A program made the position numbers and the translations under genes. Of a stretch of 64,000 nucleotides of DNA, positions 29,444-38,697 are shown piece after piece. Origin of the DNA: an uncultured Lachnospiraceae bacterium (GTDB lineage Bacteria; Bacillota; Clostridia; Lachnospirales; Lachnospiraceae); NCBI GenBank assembly GCA_900548905.1, contig URMK01000004.1, positions 62,001 to 126,000 on the forward strand, read 5' to 3'. The notes below the pieces were generated by a model. It was given only the letters and a program-made list of their open reading frames with translations, was not told where the DNA came from and searched no databases. How positions within the stretch are numbered: position 1 is the first letter of the stretch; each line of letters opens with the position of its first letter.

Positions 29444-29477
29444 AATAGTTCAAATATCTTCGTGTCAGTACACTAGT
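29444..29477 (-). repeat. IS630 right terminal inverted repeat
   Basis: On the minus strand it starts ACTAGTGTACTGACACGA and ends AACTATT. It abuts the stop of the FemAB-like gene that ends at 29481, so the insertion point is 3 nt beyond that gene. Confidence 0.8.
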
Positions 29478-29480
29478 ATA

Positions 29481-30476
29481 TTAAGAAAGCTCATAATATT
29501 TTTCATAGATTCGATTAATCCCATGTATACTTCCAAATTCTTCTTTATTATTTGCCAAACTATAATTAATATCACTCCCCAAATGTTCTGTTGCGATTCC
29601 CCACGAAAGATATCTATATTTTCGTTGTGAAAACATTTCTGCCATTCTGTAATAAATAAAAGCCATTGGATTTAAATCTTTATATTTTGGATCGGCGGCT
29701 AAATATTGCGTATGAGCACATTTAACTTTTTCAAAAAGGAAAACCATAGTTCCTGCCATTAACTTGCCATCTAAATAAGCACCATAAAATTCAATATTCT
29801 CTTTCAATCTATTTTTCAAATTACACAACTCATTCACTGTATGAATTGGTTTTTTATCATATTTATATAAATTAGCTGTAAGCACATGATGAAAATCTTT
29901 TATCTGATTTCTATCAATTAATTCTTTAAGTTCAAATCCTGTATTAATACACCTCTTTACATTTCGCCTCTTCATTTTGGAAAAATTATTGATAATATCC
30001 GGGTTATATTTATCATAATCTATATAAAAATTTAATTCCTTCCGTTCCTGATACTGAAAAAAGCATAAAGAAAATTCTAAAATATCTTGTGGATAACAAC
30101 ATAATATATCCATTGTAGTTTTTATAACACACTTATCAAAATTTTGTTTTTTTAAATAATCGTCAAAAGCCTCTAATAAGACTTTCATTTTTTCTACACG
30201 AAGTAATTCTTTAGATATTAACAATCCTCCATAAGTACTCCCCATATGCGAATAAAACACTTTTTTCTCTTTTTCCGTAAGGACACATGCTGGACAAACC
30301 CCTACTAAATTATCTTTGTTCCAAAACATAATGGAACAATCATTAAATCGTCCTTCAGTATGATAGTTTAGAAACTTCCACTGTTGCAAAAAGGTACCAT
30401 TAATAGATTCATTCTCCACAAAGTCATCCCATTGTTTCTCATACTCTTTTTTATATTTTGTTATCTTATATTCCAT
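29481..30476 (-). CDS. FemAB/BioF2-like GNAT acyltransferase
   Basis: A 331-aa soluble protein with the tandem GNAT layout of the FemAB/BioF2-like group. It has GTFLQQWKFLNYH near 27-39, SHMGSTYGGLLIS, FSKMKRRNVKR near 164-174, YGAYLDGKLMAGTMVFLF in the second domain and YLSWGIATEHLG near the end. Family members transfer amino acids from aminoacyl-tRNA or acyl groups from CoA to peptidoglycan precursors or sugars. In polysaccharide loci they are thought to acylate amino sugars. Here it follows the two propeller genes and an acetyltransferase, so it may N-acylate the dTDP-amino sugar made by the 34-36 kb genes. The IS630 element sits 3 nt past its stop. Confidence 0.75.
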   Translation of the reverse strand: MEYKITKYKKEYEKQWDDFVENESINGTFLQQWKFLNYHTEGRFNDCSIMFWNKDNLVGVCPACVLTEKEKKVFYSHMGSTYGGLLISKELLRVEKMKVLLEAFDDYLKKQNFDKCVIKTTMDILCCYPQDILEFSLCFFQYQERKELNFYIDYDKYNPDIINNFSKMKRRNVKRCINTGFELKELIDRNQIKDFHHVLTANLYKYDKKPIHTVNELCNLKNRLKENIEFYGAYLDGKLMAGTMVFLFEKVKCAHTQYLAADPKYKDLNPMAFIYYRMAEMFSQRKYRYLSWGIATEHLGSDINYSLANNKEEFGSIHGINRIYEKYYELS

Positions 30477-30491
30477 ATTTCACCATCATCT

Positions 30492-31412
30492 TTAACTTTT
30501 TATTAATTCAGCATACCCAAAACCGGATTTACCACATCCATTTCCATTATAAAATAAATAAGTATGTTCTTTATAATTAAATATATATGGATAGCTTAAA
30601 TTAACACTCTCCCATTCATCAGGTCCTAAAGAAATACCTGCAGCCTCGTCCTTCCTATCCCATTCAATACCATTCTTTGATTCAGCGTATCCTATATAAT
30701 ATCCTCTTGAATATGTTCTGATAGAATACATCATTTTATAAACACCATTTTCTTTCCAAACAAAAGGTCTGCCAAAGCCATGCTCATCTTCATTTTTATA
30801 CTCCATACATATCACAGAATCTTTATTCCAATTAATTCCATCTTCAGACTCTGTATATTTCATAATATATAAAGGTTTCAACTTATTATCGCTTACTGTC
30901 CATCCTTCTTTATTACTTCCTATATACCACATTTTATATTTGCACTTATCCCTAATAACATTTATACCACACCTTGCAAAAATTTCATCTCCTCTTCTAT
31001 CCAAAACAGGTGCTTCTGAATATCGTTCAAAATGTTCACCATTATCCCTGCTAATAGCTAATCCTCCAAACATATAGTAGGGCACTTTAACGCCTAATTG
31101 AAAACCTACATAATACAAAAAAATATCCCTTTCTTTTCTAATTATAGAAATAGGAACCACACCATTATCATCAAAACTGCCTGCTCTTCCTATATCTAAT
31201 ACAGGATTTTCAGATATCGCTATTATTTCTTTAGGATTTTCAGGTTTTACATCAACATATCCAATTCTCCCCACATTATTTGCATCACAAAACCCAACGA
31301 ATATTCTTAGTTTATCCTCCATTAATAATGGTGTTGGTAACATTGCAAATTGATTTTTCCAAAATGCATCTTGCTGTGCACAATAAATTAAACCTTTTTT
31401 CTTCCATCGCAT
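30492..31412 (-). CDS. Beta-propeller (GH43/GH32-like) protein of polysaccharide loci
   Basis: A 306-aa soluble protein made of repeated blade motifs. DANNVGRIGYVDV near 43-55, GSFDDNGV near 79-86, FLYYVGFQ, KMWYIGSNKEG, MKYTESEDGINW, YIGYAESKNGIEW and YLFYNGNGCGKSGFGYAE show a five-bladed furanosidase-type propeller. Similar proteins are frequent in capsule and O-antigen loci, where their role is not established; a cytoplasmic sugar transferase or hydrolase activity is possible. No signal peptide is present. The start has GGAGGAC upstream. The next gene (31455-32364) is a tandem paralogue. Confidence 0.7.
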   Translation of the reverse strand: MRWKKKGLIYCAQQDAFWKNQFAMLPTPLLMEDKLRIFVGFCDANNVGRIGYVDVKPENPKEIIAISENPVLDIGRAGSFDDNGVVPISIIRKERDIFLYYVGFQLGVKVPYYMFGGLAISRDNGEHFERYSEAPVLDRRGDEIFARCGINVIRDKCKYKMWYIGSNKEGWTVSDNKLKPLYIMKYTESEDGINWNKDSVICMEYKNEDEHGFGRPFVWKENGVYKMMYSIRTYSRGYYIGYAESKNGIEWDRKDEAAGISLGPDEWESVNLSYPYIFNYKEHTYLFYNGNGCGKSGFGYAELIKS

Positions 31413-31454
31413 TGAGCGTCCTCCTATAAGTTAACCCAATGCGCTCTTTACTTG

Positions 31455-32364
31455 TTAGTCAATTATTTCTGCATACCCTACTCCGGTTTTTCCCATTCCA
31501 TTACCATTATAGAAAATATATTTTTTGTTTTCAGCCAGAAATTTAACCGGATAACATGCCATTTCGGCATCCCATCCTACATCTGATGGACACAATTTTA
31601 GGGCATTATCATATCTGATCCAATCGATCCCATCCTTTGATATTGCATATCCTGCCAAATATTGTTTGGATACTAAATCTCTTGTATAGAACATTTCATA
31701 GCCTTTCTCAGTTTTATAAACCTTAGGCCTTCCAATTCTATATTCATCACCTTGTGTCTCAATACAAAGGCAATTATCTTCCGGAAAATGTATTCCATCT
31801 TCTGATACTGTATACCAAATATTATAGACAGGATATGGTACTCCATTAATGTATTTCCAATCATTAATTATCGCATAATAGCATTTAAACAGTCCTTCAT
31901 CATATAGAACAGTATGTATACACCTACCATACCTCCCACAATTGGTTCTATCCAATATTGGAACTTCGGAATATCTATGAAAGGATTTACCATTATTAAC
32001 ACTGATTGCCAATCCGGAAAAAGCAAAAAATTTTACTTTTTGTACTTTTTGAAAGCCGACATAATACATATACAGGCATCCATTAACGCTCAATATATCA
32101 CCAAGGATCATACCATTATCATCAAAACAGCCTCTATTTCCTATATCAAATGCAGGTTGTGAACTAACATATAAAACATTGCAAGGGTTATTTTCATCTA
32201 CATCAATAAACTTTATTCGACTTATACCATTAGCATCACGCACCCCCCCAAATACGAATTACACCAGGTTCAATCGACATTGCATGAGGGGTCATAAATG
32301 TATCCAATTCCCATTCATGTTCTCCATTGGGACAATAAATTAATCCTCTTTTCTCTATTTTCAT
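31455..32364 (-). CDS. Beta-propeller protein, second copy, frameshifted at a 7-G run
   Basis: A tandem paralogue of the 30492-31412 protein. The ATG at 32364 has AAAGGAG upstream and opens with KIEKRGLIYC, matching the first copy. After about 40 codons the frame meets seven G (plus C 32243-32249) and ends at a TGA. The remaining 262 codons (DANGISRIKFIDVD, GCFDDNGM, YLAGYAISKDGIDW, YIFYNGNGMGKTGVGYAE) are open in another frame. Six or nine G would restore a protein of about 302-303 aa, close to the 306 aa of the paralogue. Whether this is a reversible switch or a simple frameshift cannot be told from one sequence. Confidence 0.7.
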
Positions 32365-32367
32365 ATT

Positions 32368-33051
32368 CTATTTCTCCTTTACATTAAATTGTTCATAAGA
32401 AGACCGGCTAATTTTTCTAACCGGATTTCCTACATATACACATCCTATATCCATCAAACTTTTTGTGGTAACAGTTCCAGCGCCCAAAACAGTATCCCGA
32501 CCAATCACAACATTATCTCCTACAGTTGCATTTACTCCAATAAATGAATATTGCCCGATCACACAAAAACCTGATACGACAACCTGGGAAGTTAGCCAGC
32601 AATTATCTTCTATTATAGTCCTGTGTCCAATATGATTCCCACTCCATAATACGACATTATTTCCAATTGAAGCATTGTATTGAACTGTATTATTTTCAAA
32701 AATAAATGTATTTTCACCTATCTTTACATTATGCCATACAAAAGATTTCGAACTAATATATGTGGCACATTGATATCCTTTCTTTTTACACAAATCATAA
32801 ATGCGTTTTCTTATACGATTAAGTTGCACATATGTTACCGCTACAAACACATCATATTGAGTAGGAGGATATTCCTTTTCTATACTTTCAAACTCTATAA
32901 TCGGCAACTCGAATAACTCATCCGCTTTTTTATATCGTTTCTCCACAGCAAAAGCCACCACCTCATACTCTGAGTCAAAAGAAAAATATTCATACACAAT
33001 CTCGGCAAATTCACCCGCACCTATAATGACAAGTTTTTTTATCTTTCTCAT
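32368..33051 (-). CDS. NeuD/PglD-like sugar acetyltransferase
   Basis: A 227-aa protein. The first 85 residues form a Rossmann-like domain starting KKLVIIGAGEFAEIVYEYF. The rest is a left-handed beta helix of hexapeptide repeats (IGENTFIFENNTVQYNASIG and GVNATVGDNVVIG), with GAGTVTTKSL near the end. Such enzymes N- or O-acetylate nucleotide-activated sugars with acetyl-CoA. In this gene order it may acetylate the 3-amino sugar from the FdtB/FdtA genes, taking the place of FdtC/QdtC. It lies 3 nt upstream of the start of the frameshifted propeller gene. Acceptor identity is inference. Confidence 0.8.
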   Translation of the reverse strand: MRKIKKLVIIGAGEFAEIVYEYFSFDSEYEVVAFAVEKRYKKADELFELPIIEFESIEKEYPPTQYDVFVAVTYVQLNRIRKRIYDLCKKKGYQCATYISSKSFVWHNVKIGENTFIFENNTVQYNASIGNNVVLWSGNHIGHRTIIEDNCWLTSQVVVSGFCVIGQYSFIGVNATVGDNVVIGRDTVLGAGTVTTKSLMDIGCVYVGNPVRKISRSSYEQFNVKEK

Positions 33052-33200
33052 TTCTTTTATTATCCCTTCAATATAAATAACGTCAGTTCATTATTACTTT
33101 ACATGAGAACAAAATAACCCTTTCGAATGGATTTATGGTATCTTTAAGTTTGCATATTTAAGAAAGATACAAATCGCCTAAAAAGCTGCTCTCTAATCTC

Positions 33201-33306
33201 TAGTACGTCATAAATTAAGTTTCTGATACTTCATTTTTTGAAAAGAAGTAATTTATCAATGTTTGTACAGATGTTTTGTATCAGGAACTTATTATTCAAT
33301 GTACTA
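33201..33306. repeat. MITE-like hairpin element
   Basis: Two 29-nt arms face each other: 33201-33229 begins TAGTAC and ends CTGATAC, and 33278-33306 is its inverted match at 22 of 29 positions, with 48 nt between. The 106-bp unit has no coding capacity and lies at the edge of an IS630 relic whose end it touches. It looks like a miniature inverted-repeat element or the remains of nested ends. Confidence 0.5.
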
Positions 33307-33320
33307 GTAGCTTGATTCCT

Positions 33321-34283
33321 CTAAATATCACGATATAATCGGATATAAACTATGTAATTTAATACATGCATCCTTTGTAGTAAATTGCCCGTTAACAGAT
33401 TTTTGGGCATTATTTCGGTTGGTTTGCCATGCTTTGGCGTGTAGTGGATCTCAAGCCATTGTGCCATCTTCAAGGTTTTTTCGGCGGAAAATGCTTCATA
33501 AAAGGATGAAATCGCATGCGTATTGGGGTTGTCCATTACGAGCACTACCTTTTCCGCATTCGGGTAATATTCATCCAATAAGGTTTCGATACTGCATGCT
33601 CAGTCGCCCCGGGTTCTTTGCCGGGAAACCTCTGTATACCTCACCCCAGCCAGCGATTCCGTAAAAATAAAGATACTGCATGTGCCGTGTCTGATATATT
33701 CACTGTCTTCACGCGCCGCGATGTCCGGCTTTACCGGCAGTGGCTCCCTGGTCTCGCCCAGTAATTGGTATGGTTTCTCATCCATGCAGATAACTGGGGC
33801 CTGAGTATTGTATGGACGATGGTATACCTCAAACACATCCTCCATATTTGCCACAAATGCAGCATTTTGCTTTGGGGGAATGCACCAGCAGTCTTTCAAA
33901 TGTGACTTAAGCTGTGTTTTTTAAGCCGATAGATTGTAGTGCCCGAAATATTGTTAAGGATCCCAAGATCAACTACCTTGTCTTCAAGCAAGCGCAAGGT
34001 CCAGCGGTTATACATTTCCGGTGCGCCACCACATGCCAGGGCGATGATCCGTGCCTCAATATCACCAGCCACAATGGGGGTAATTGGGTGATTTTCCCTC
34101 TTTTTCCAGGTATTTTACTGCATGGATCCCATCCTGCACAAGCTGCCTGCTAACATTGTAGACGAATGACACGCTGACATCACACTGAACTGCTATGTCT
34201 TCCTGGGTAGGCATATATTTGCGTTTGGGGGCATCCTGATAACGGCTTAACTGTCCTAACCCAAGCAATATCCTCGCTTTTTA
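33321..34283 (-). pseudogene. IS630-family transposase relic
   Basis: Related to the element at 28.2-29.5 kb but dead. Pieces in several frames give QEDIAVQCDVSVSFVYNVSR (helix-turn-helix), CMDEKPYQLLGETR (first D), VLVMDNPNTHAISSF (second D), HYTPKHGKP and the shared ending RLYRDI. The first 50 or so residues are missing, and the relic abuts the end of the aminotransferase gene at 34287. The region after HYTPKHG, which should hold the Glu, is rearranged. Confidence 0.8.
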
Positions 34284-34286
34284 CTC

Positions 34287-35390
34287 TTAAGATTCTTTAT
34301 ATGAATTAACAGTTGCAATTATCTCATCTAAGTCTTTTTCCGTCAAACCTACATATAGCGGAAGGCTTACCTCTTCAGCGCATATACGAACAGTATTTTT
34401 TTGCTTTGCTTTTTCTTTATCATATTCTTGATATGCTCCCTGAGCACATATTGGTATTGGATAATGAATGTTGTACCCAATTTTTCGTTTTTTTAAATGT
34501 GCAATAAATTCTTCACGCTTTTTACATAATACTGGATATATATGATACACATTGCACCTATCAGTTTTATCCAACGGAGGTAGAATAACTTCTGTATTAT
34601 TGATTTCCTTTTGATATATTTTCGCAATTTTTTGTCTTTCTGCATTCCAATCATCTAAATATTTCAATTTAGTCAAAAGTACATTTGCCTGAATTTCATC
34701 TAACCTTGAATTGCATCCCTTATAAACGTGATTATATTTTTCATAAGAACCATAATTTGCAATAGCTCTAATTTTAACGGCTAGCTCTTCATCATTTGTA
34801 GTTATAGCTCCACCATCACCAAACGCTCCTAGATTTTTGCCTGGATAAAAGCTAAATCCTGCTGCATCCCCCAAACTTCCAGCTTTTTTTCCTCTATACT
34901 CAGCTCCATGTGCTTGTGCCGAATCTTCGATAACCTTTAGGTTATATTGATGCGCGATCTCCAAAACTGGCTCCATTTCAACCATTCGCCCATAAAGATG
35001 CACCACAATAATTGCCTTTGTTTTAGCAGTAATTTCCTTTTTAATTTTATTTATATCAATATTATAAGTTTCTAAATCCGCATCAACAAAGATTAGTTTA
35101 GCGCCAACATAACTTACTGCGAGTGCTGTGGCAATAAAAGTATTGGCCGGAACAATAACTTCATCCCCTTCTCCTATGCCATATGCCTGTAAAATAATAC
35201 GCAATGCATCTAGTCCATTTCCAACACCAATGCAATGCTTAACTCCACAGTATTCTGCAAATGTTTGCTCAAATTTATTTACATACTGTCCTTTAATATA
35301 CCAATCATCGTTAACAACATTCAAAACAGCCTGTTTTAATTCTTCTCTGATAGGATCGTGTAGCCTTTTTAAATCTAAATATGGTACCAT
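34287..35390 (-). CDS. DegT/DnrJ/EryC1 aminotransferase (FdtB/QdtB-like)
   Basis: A 367-aa PLP enzyme. EDSAQAHGAEY near 155-165 holds the Asp that contacts the pyridine nitrogen. FYPGKNLGAFGDGG near 181-194 holds the PLP lysine (Lys185), and SRLDEIQANVL lies further on. The form FYPGKNLGA, with QdtA/FdtA directly upstream in the operon, is typical of the transaminases that make dTDP-3-amino-3,6-dideoxyhexoses. It would aminate the 3-keto product of the isomerase with glutamate as donor. dTDP-glucose synthesis genes (rmlA, rmlB) are not in the window. Confidence 0.85.
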   Translation of the reverse strand: MVPYLDLKRLHDPIREELKQAVLNVVNDDWYIKGQYVNKFEQTFAEYCGVKHCIGVGNGLDALRIILQAYGIGEGDEVIVPANTFIATALAVSYVGAKLIFVDADLETYNIDINKIKKEITAKTKAIIVVHLYGRMVEMEPVLEIAHQYNLKVIEDSAQAHGAEYRGKKAGSLGDAAGFSFYPGKNLGAFGDGGAITTNDEELAVKIRAIANYGSYEKYNHVYKGCNSRLDEIQANVLLTKLKYLDDWNAERQKIAKIYQKEINNTEVILPPLDKTDRCNVYHIYPVLCKKREEFIAHLKKRKIGYNIHYPIPICAQGAYQEYDKEKAKQKNTVRICAEEVSLPLYVGLTEKDLDEIIATVNSYKES

Positions 35391-35393
35391 TAT

Positions 35394-35804
35394 TTAGTTA
35401 CGTTCCCTTCTTAAATATTCCAAGTACTCTTCATAATCCCTAATATAATCAGTCTCTTTATAATAATCAGATGCTGCCACACACAAAACAGAATTATCCA
35501 TATTCCACAACATTTCTCTCCACAATCCCGGTTCTAAACATAAACCCTTGTTTGGACGATTCAAAGTAACTTGTTCTTGTGTATACCCATCATCTAATTT
35601 AATAGTTATGCTACCATATGGACAGAATAATAACTGTTTTAATTTTTTGTGTGCGTGTTTCCCCCTTTCTGTTCCCGTCAATGCTCCATAAATATAATAT
35701 ATTCGTTTAATCTCAAACGGTATATCATTATTACTTTCAAAAAAAGATAACTCTCCCTCATATTCTGCTTTTACAGTATTTATTCTGATAATTCTATAAT
35801 TCAA
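35394..35804 (-). CDS. dTDP-4-keto-6-deoxyhexose 3,4-ketoisomerase (FdtA/QdtA-like cupin)
   Basis: A 136-aa cupin. ELSFFESNNDIPFEIKRIYY near 16-35 and RGKHAHKKLKQLLF near 48-61 give the FdtA signature with its paired histidines, followed by GSITIKLDDG. The enzyme moves the keto group from C4 to C3 of dTDP-4-keto-6-deoxyglucose before transamination. The longest frame begins at 35858, but the family length is about 135-140 aa. A TTG at 35802-35804 has GGAGG 11 nt before it, so it is preferred. It lies 3 nt from the FdtB-like gene. FdtA (galacto) and QdtA (gluco) products cannot be distinguished here. Confidence 0.85.
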   Translation of the reverse strand: MNYRIIRINTVKAEYEGELSFFESNNDIPFEIKRIYYIYGALTGTERGKHAHKKLKQLLFCPYGSITIKLDDGYTQEQVTLNRPNKGLCLEPGLWREMLWNMDNSVLCVAASDYYKETDYIRDYEEYLEYLRRERN

Positions 35805-36046
35805 TCTTCTAAATACCTCCTCTATAACATTTACAACGCAAGCTATAAATAAAAACATTCTGCGTTAATCATTTTACTTCAACAGAGAAAAAATGATCTA
35901 CTTTCGTTTATATCAAATCATCACTCTCTCATTTATTGAAAAACTCGGATGCCACAGAGCCAGTATTTATCTGCGTTTGCGTACATTTTTTGTGAAAATG
36001 CCAATTTACAGGTAAAACAACATACCCTTTTTGCTTCTAACTTTAC

Positions 36047-37063
36047 TCATACTTTTATATTTTCCAAACCTTCCTTCAACATAAACTGTTCTGCTTTATC
36101 CCTTATAACCTGTAAGTATTTTTCCTTTTCTTTAATTATTTCATAATTCATTTTAGCATTAATCATTTCTTCAATTATTGGGGAATTTCTTAGCTGCACA
36201 TCATTTACTTTGTGTATTGTCACATCAAATGGAGCAAAAAGCAAATCATAAACCAGTGGGAATCTCATAGCTACTAACGAAAAAACAATAGAAAACTTAT
36301 TTTGTAATTTGGGTTCTTCTTTAATTGTATATTTTATTAACTTTTTTTTATCTTTTATTAATCTTTTCCAATATCTACCCTTTCTATTTGTTACCTGAGC
36401 GTCAGATAATCGATACATAAGAATTGAATCACAACAAAAGTCAAATTTTATATCTTTATTATGCAATAACATATAAAAATATCTAGCTTGATCGTCCAAA
36501 AATTTAAAATTTTCCATAAAAACTAATATTTCATTACTTAATAACTTACTACTATAAAAACCGCCATTTATTAATGCCGAATCACGTCGCGAACATTCTA
36601 ATATTTGTTCACTTGTATAAAAATAGCCTGTCATCCAATCAATATACCTTTTTTTATCCAGTACTATTTTAGTTTCTGAAAAAGCATATGGAATACATGC
36701 TACCAACTTATCTTGATCATATTTACACAAAGTTGTAAGTATATCTATATCAGCCAATAAATCGTCCGCAGCAAATGAAACAAATCTTTCAGCTTGAATT
36801 AAACGATAAGCCTTTCCAACATTTCTGCAAGTTCCATTATTTACTTCCGAAATAAGAACATCAACCTGTGCAAATATAGTTTGATTTTCTGCCAGCCATT
36901 TCTTAATATATAAGACTGTATTGTCTTCTGAACAATCATCAGAAATAATCAACTGAGCTTTTTTCCCCATTAAATAATGCAACACCTGAAATTTAATACT
37001 TTCTAAAGCCTCAACTATTCTCTTTTCTTGATTGTAAGCAATAATAACAAATGTAATATCCAT
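36047..37063 (-). CDS. GT2 family glycosyltransferase
   Basis: A 338-aa enzyme. FVIIAYNQEKRI opens a GT-A fold, SDDCSEDNT near 41-49 is the nucleotide loop, NNGTCRNVGKAY follows, and FAADDL near 97-102 is the metal site. LINGGFYSSK and FLDDQARYFYML are typical acceptor-domain segments of rhamnosyl/galactosyl-type GT2 proteins. No membrane anchor is present. Its ATG shares a base with the stop of the upstream GT2 gene, so the two are coupled. Specificity is unknown. Confidence 0.82.
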   Translation of the reverse strand: MDITFVIIAYNQEKRIVEALESIKFQVLHYLMGKKAQLIISDDCSEDNTVLYIKKWLAENQTIFAQVDVLISEVNNGTCRNVGKAYRLIQAERFVSFAADDLLADIDILTTLCKYDQDKLVACIPYAFSETKIVLDKKRYIDWMTGYFYTSEQILECSRRDSALINGGFYSSKLLSNEILVFMENFKFLDDQARYFYMLLHNKDIKFDFCCDSILMYRLSDAQVTNRKGRYWKRLIKDKKKLIKYTIKEEPKLQNKFSIVFSLVAMRFPLVYDLLFAPFDVTIHKVNDVQLRNSPIIEEMINAKMNYEIIKEKEKYLQVIRDKAEQFMLKEGLENIKV

Positions 37064-38007
37064 CAGCGCCTCTTTATAAATGTAATATTCTCTATACCAA
37101 TTTTTCTTTTTAAATTAACCCATCGTGAACCAATTAAAATACATCCATAATCATATATTTTCCCAATTTTAAAATCATAAAATAAAGAACGTAAAAAATA
37201 CATTATGCTTTTAATATACTTCTTATTATTAAACCATTTAATACTTGCTGTTAACCAAAAATTAGCATAATGTCTTTTTTGATATTTCTTCGGGAAAAAA
37301 TCTTTTACAACAGGAATTTCTAATTCAAACAAACAGTAATCAGGGTTTTTATGAGAATTATGCTTATGCAACCTATAATATGTCAATGGAGTAGCCAAAT
37401 ATCCTACAGTATGACCACTTTGTAACAATCTAACTAAAAAAAGAAAATCATCCGATTTATAACCTTCCAAAAAATCTATTTTTCTAGCCACTTCGGTTTT
37501 CATTATCCCCGATTGTAATAAACCTAACCCCGTTCCTGTTTCATAAAGGTTTTGTAATGCCTCTTCAGCTTTAATAACCTCATTTTTATCTCGTCCAATC
37601 ACACGTTTTACGTTATTCTCACTATCAACCTCTATTACAGGTCCATATAAAACATCAATCGTTTCGTGCGAATCATCTATAAAATTCATTTGAAGTTCTA
37701 CTTTTCTGGAATCTATATAATCATCAGAAGCCAATAGACAAACATATTGCCCCCGCGCCATATTAAGTATTTTGGAGCTTGTCCTAGATGGACCAATATT
37801 TTTTTCATTTTGAATATAAGTAAATCCCTTCTCTTTAGAGTATTGTTCAAGAAATTTATCAGATCCATCACTCGAACAATCATCGATAACAATAAGTTCA
37901 ATATTTTTATATGTTTGATTTAATATAGAATCTATTGCCTGTTTAACATAATTAATATGATTGTAAGAAGGGATACCATATGTTACTACCTTTTGAAAAT
38001 TATCCAT
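37063..38007 (-). CDS. GT2 family glycosyltransferase
   Basis: A 314-aa enzyme. GIPSYNHINYV opens the fold, IDDCSSDGSD is the nucleotide loop, NIGPSRTSSKIL follows and LLASDDY is the metal site. GYKSDDFLFLVRLLQSGHTV and YYRLHKHNSH follow, as in many capsule GT2 proteins. An ATG at 38025 is in frame, but AGGAG (plus 38015-38020) stands 8 nt before the ATG at 38007, which I take as the start. It is the first intact gene downstream of the IS5 relic, so the promoter for this group must lie in or beyond the relic. Confidence 0.83.
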   Translation of the reverse strand: MDNFQKVVTYGIPSYNHINYVKQAIDSILNQTYKNIELIVIDDCSSDGSDKFLEQYSKEKGFTYIQNEKNIGPSRTSSKILNMARGQYVCLLASDDYIDSRKVELQMNFIDDSHETIDVLYGPVIEVDSENNVKRVIGRDKNEVIKAEEALQNLYETGTGLGLLQSGIMKTEVARKIDFLEGYKSDDFLFLVRLLQSGHTVGYLATPLTYYRLHKHNSHKNPDYCLFELEIPVVKDFFPKKYQKRHYANFWLTASIKWFNNKKYIKSIMYFLRSLFYDFKIGKIYDYGCILIGSRWVNLKRKIGIENITFIKRR

Positions 38008-38039
38008 ATCAATTTCTCCTAACATTCCAAGACTGCTTA

Positions 38040-38697
38040 CTTATTATATTGCGTGTTTGAATTTCTAGCATTTTAGTCATTTTAACCACAATCATTATGG
38101 AATCAATAAATCCCAGATAAGTGGCCGCTAATTTGTCATAGCGCGTAGCAATTATTCGGTAAACTTTAATTTGAGAATATAATTTTTTATCAGATGCCTT
38201 TCTTTATATAGCCACCAATCGCAACGTTTTTCAAATTTAGCATCTTTCCTGGAGAAATGATCAACTCCTCCACGACCATATACAGTCGATCAATTGGAAA
38301 CTGTCATACTTTCTATCGGTCAATACCTGGTTTCCTTCTATAATTAACATGAGCTTGGGCAAGAATCACGTAATTAATATCGCTTCATTGTCCTACGCTG
38401 AGCATAAATATAGCTTGAATAACCATAAACAACCACAATAGCATAGATTTTTGTATTTGTTTAGACTCGGCTATGTCCTATTTCGGTTGGAGGCCCCCTT
38501 TTTGCACTGACACTGTCCTGATGGGTCTGAACAATGAAATCATCTAGAGTAAGTTCCTTCAACGCGGATTCCAGACTAATTTGGGGGAAGATCTCCTGAA
38601 GAATACCATTATCCATCCATTTACGAAAACGGCTATTTACGCTTTTCCATGAACCAATCCGTTCAGGCTCCAGAGAATTCCGCTTCTGGCAAAACAA
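38040..38697 (-). pseudogene. IS5-family transposase relic
   Basis: Broken frames give GSWKSVNSRFRKWMDNGIL, then SLESALKELTLDDFIVQTHQ, then after frame changes YKERHLI-like remains and IIATRYDKLAATYLGFID at the C-terminus, which is the ending of IS5 (IS427-type) transposases. The N-terminus and all intact catalytic motifs are lost. It separates the GT2 pair from the decayed 38.7-40.3 kb stretch. Confidence 0.6.

Larger units (their letters stand above)
28200..29477 (-). mobile_element. IS630-family insertion sequence, apparently complete
   Basis: A 1.28-kb element bounded by 34-bp imperfect inverted repeats (28200-28233 and 29444-29477). It carries one transposase gene in two overlapping frames. 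TA dinucleotides lie at both ends, as expected for TA-targeting IS630 elements, but the exact duplicated TA is ambiguous by one base. A 12-bp hairpin (28238-28249 with 28257-28268) overlaps the transposase stop. It is the best-preserved mobile element in the window and therefore probably the most recent arrival. Confidence 0.85.
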
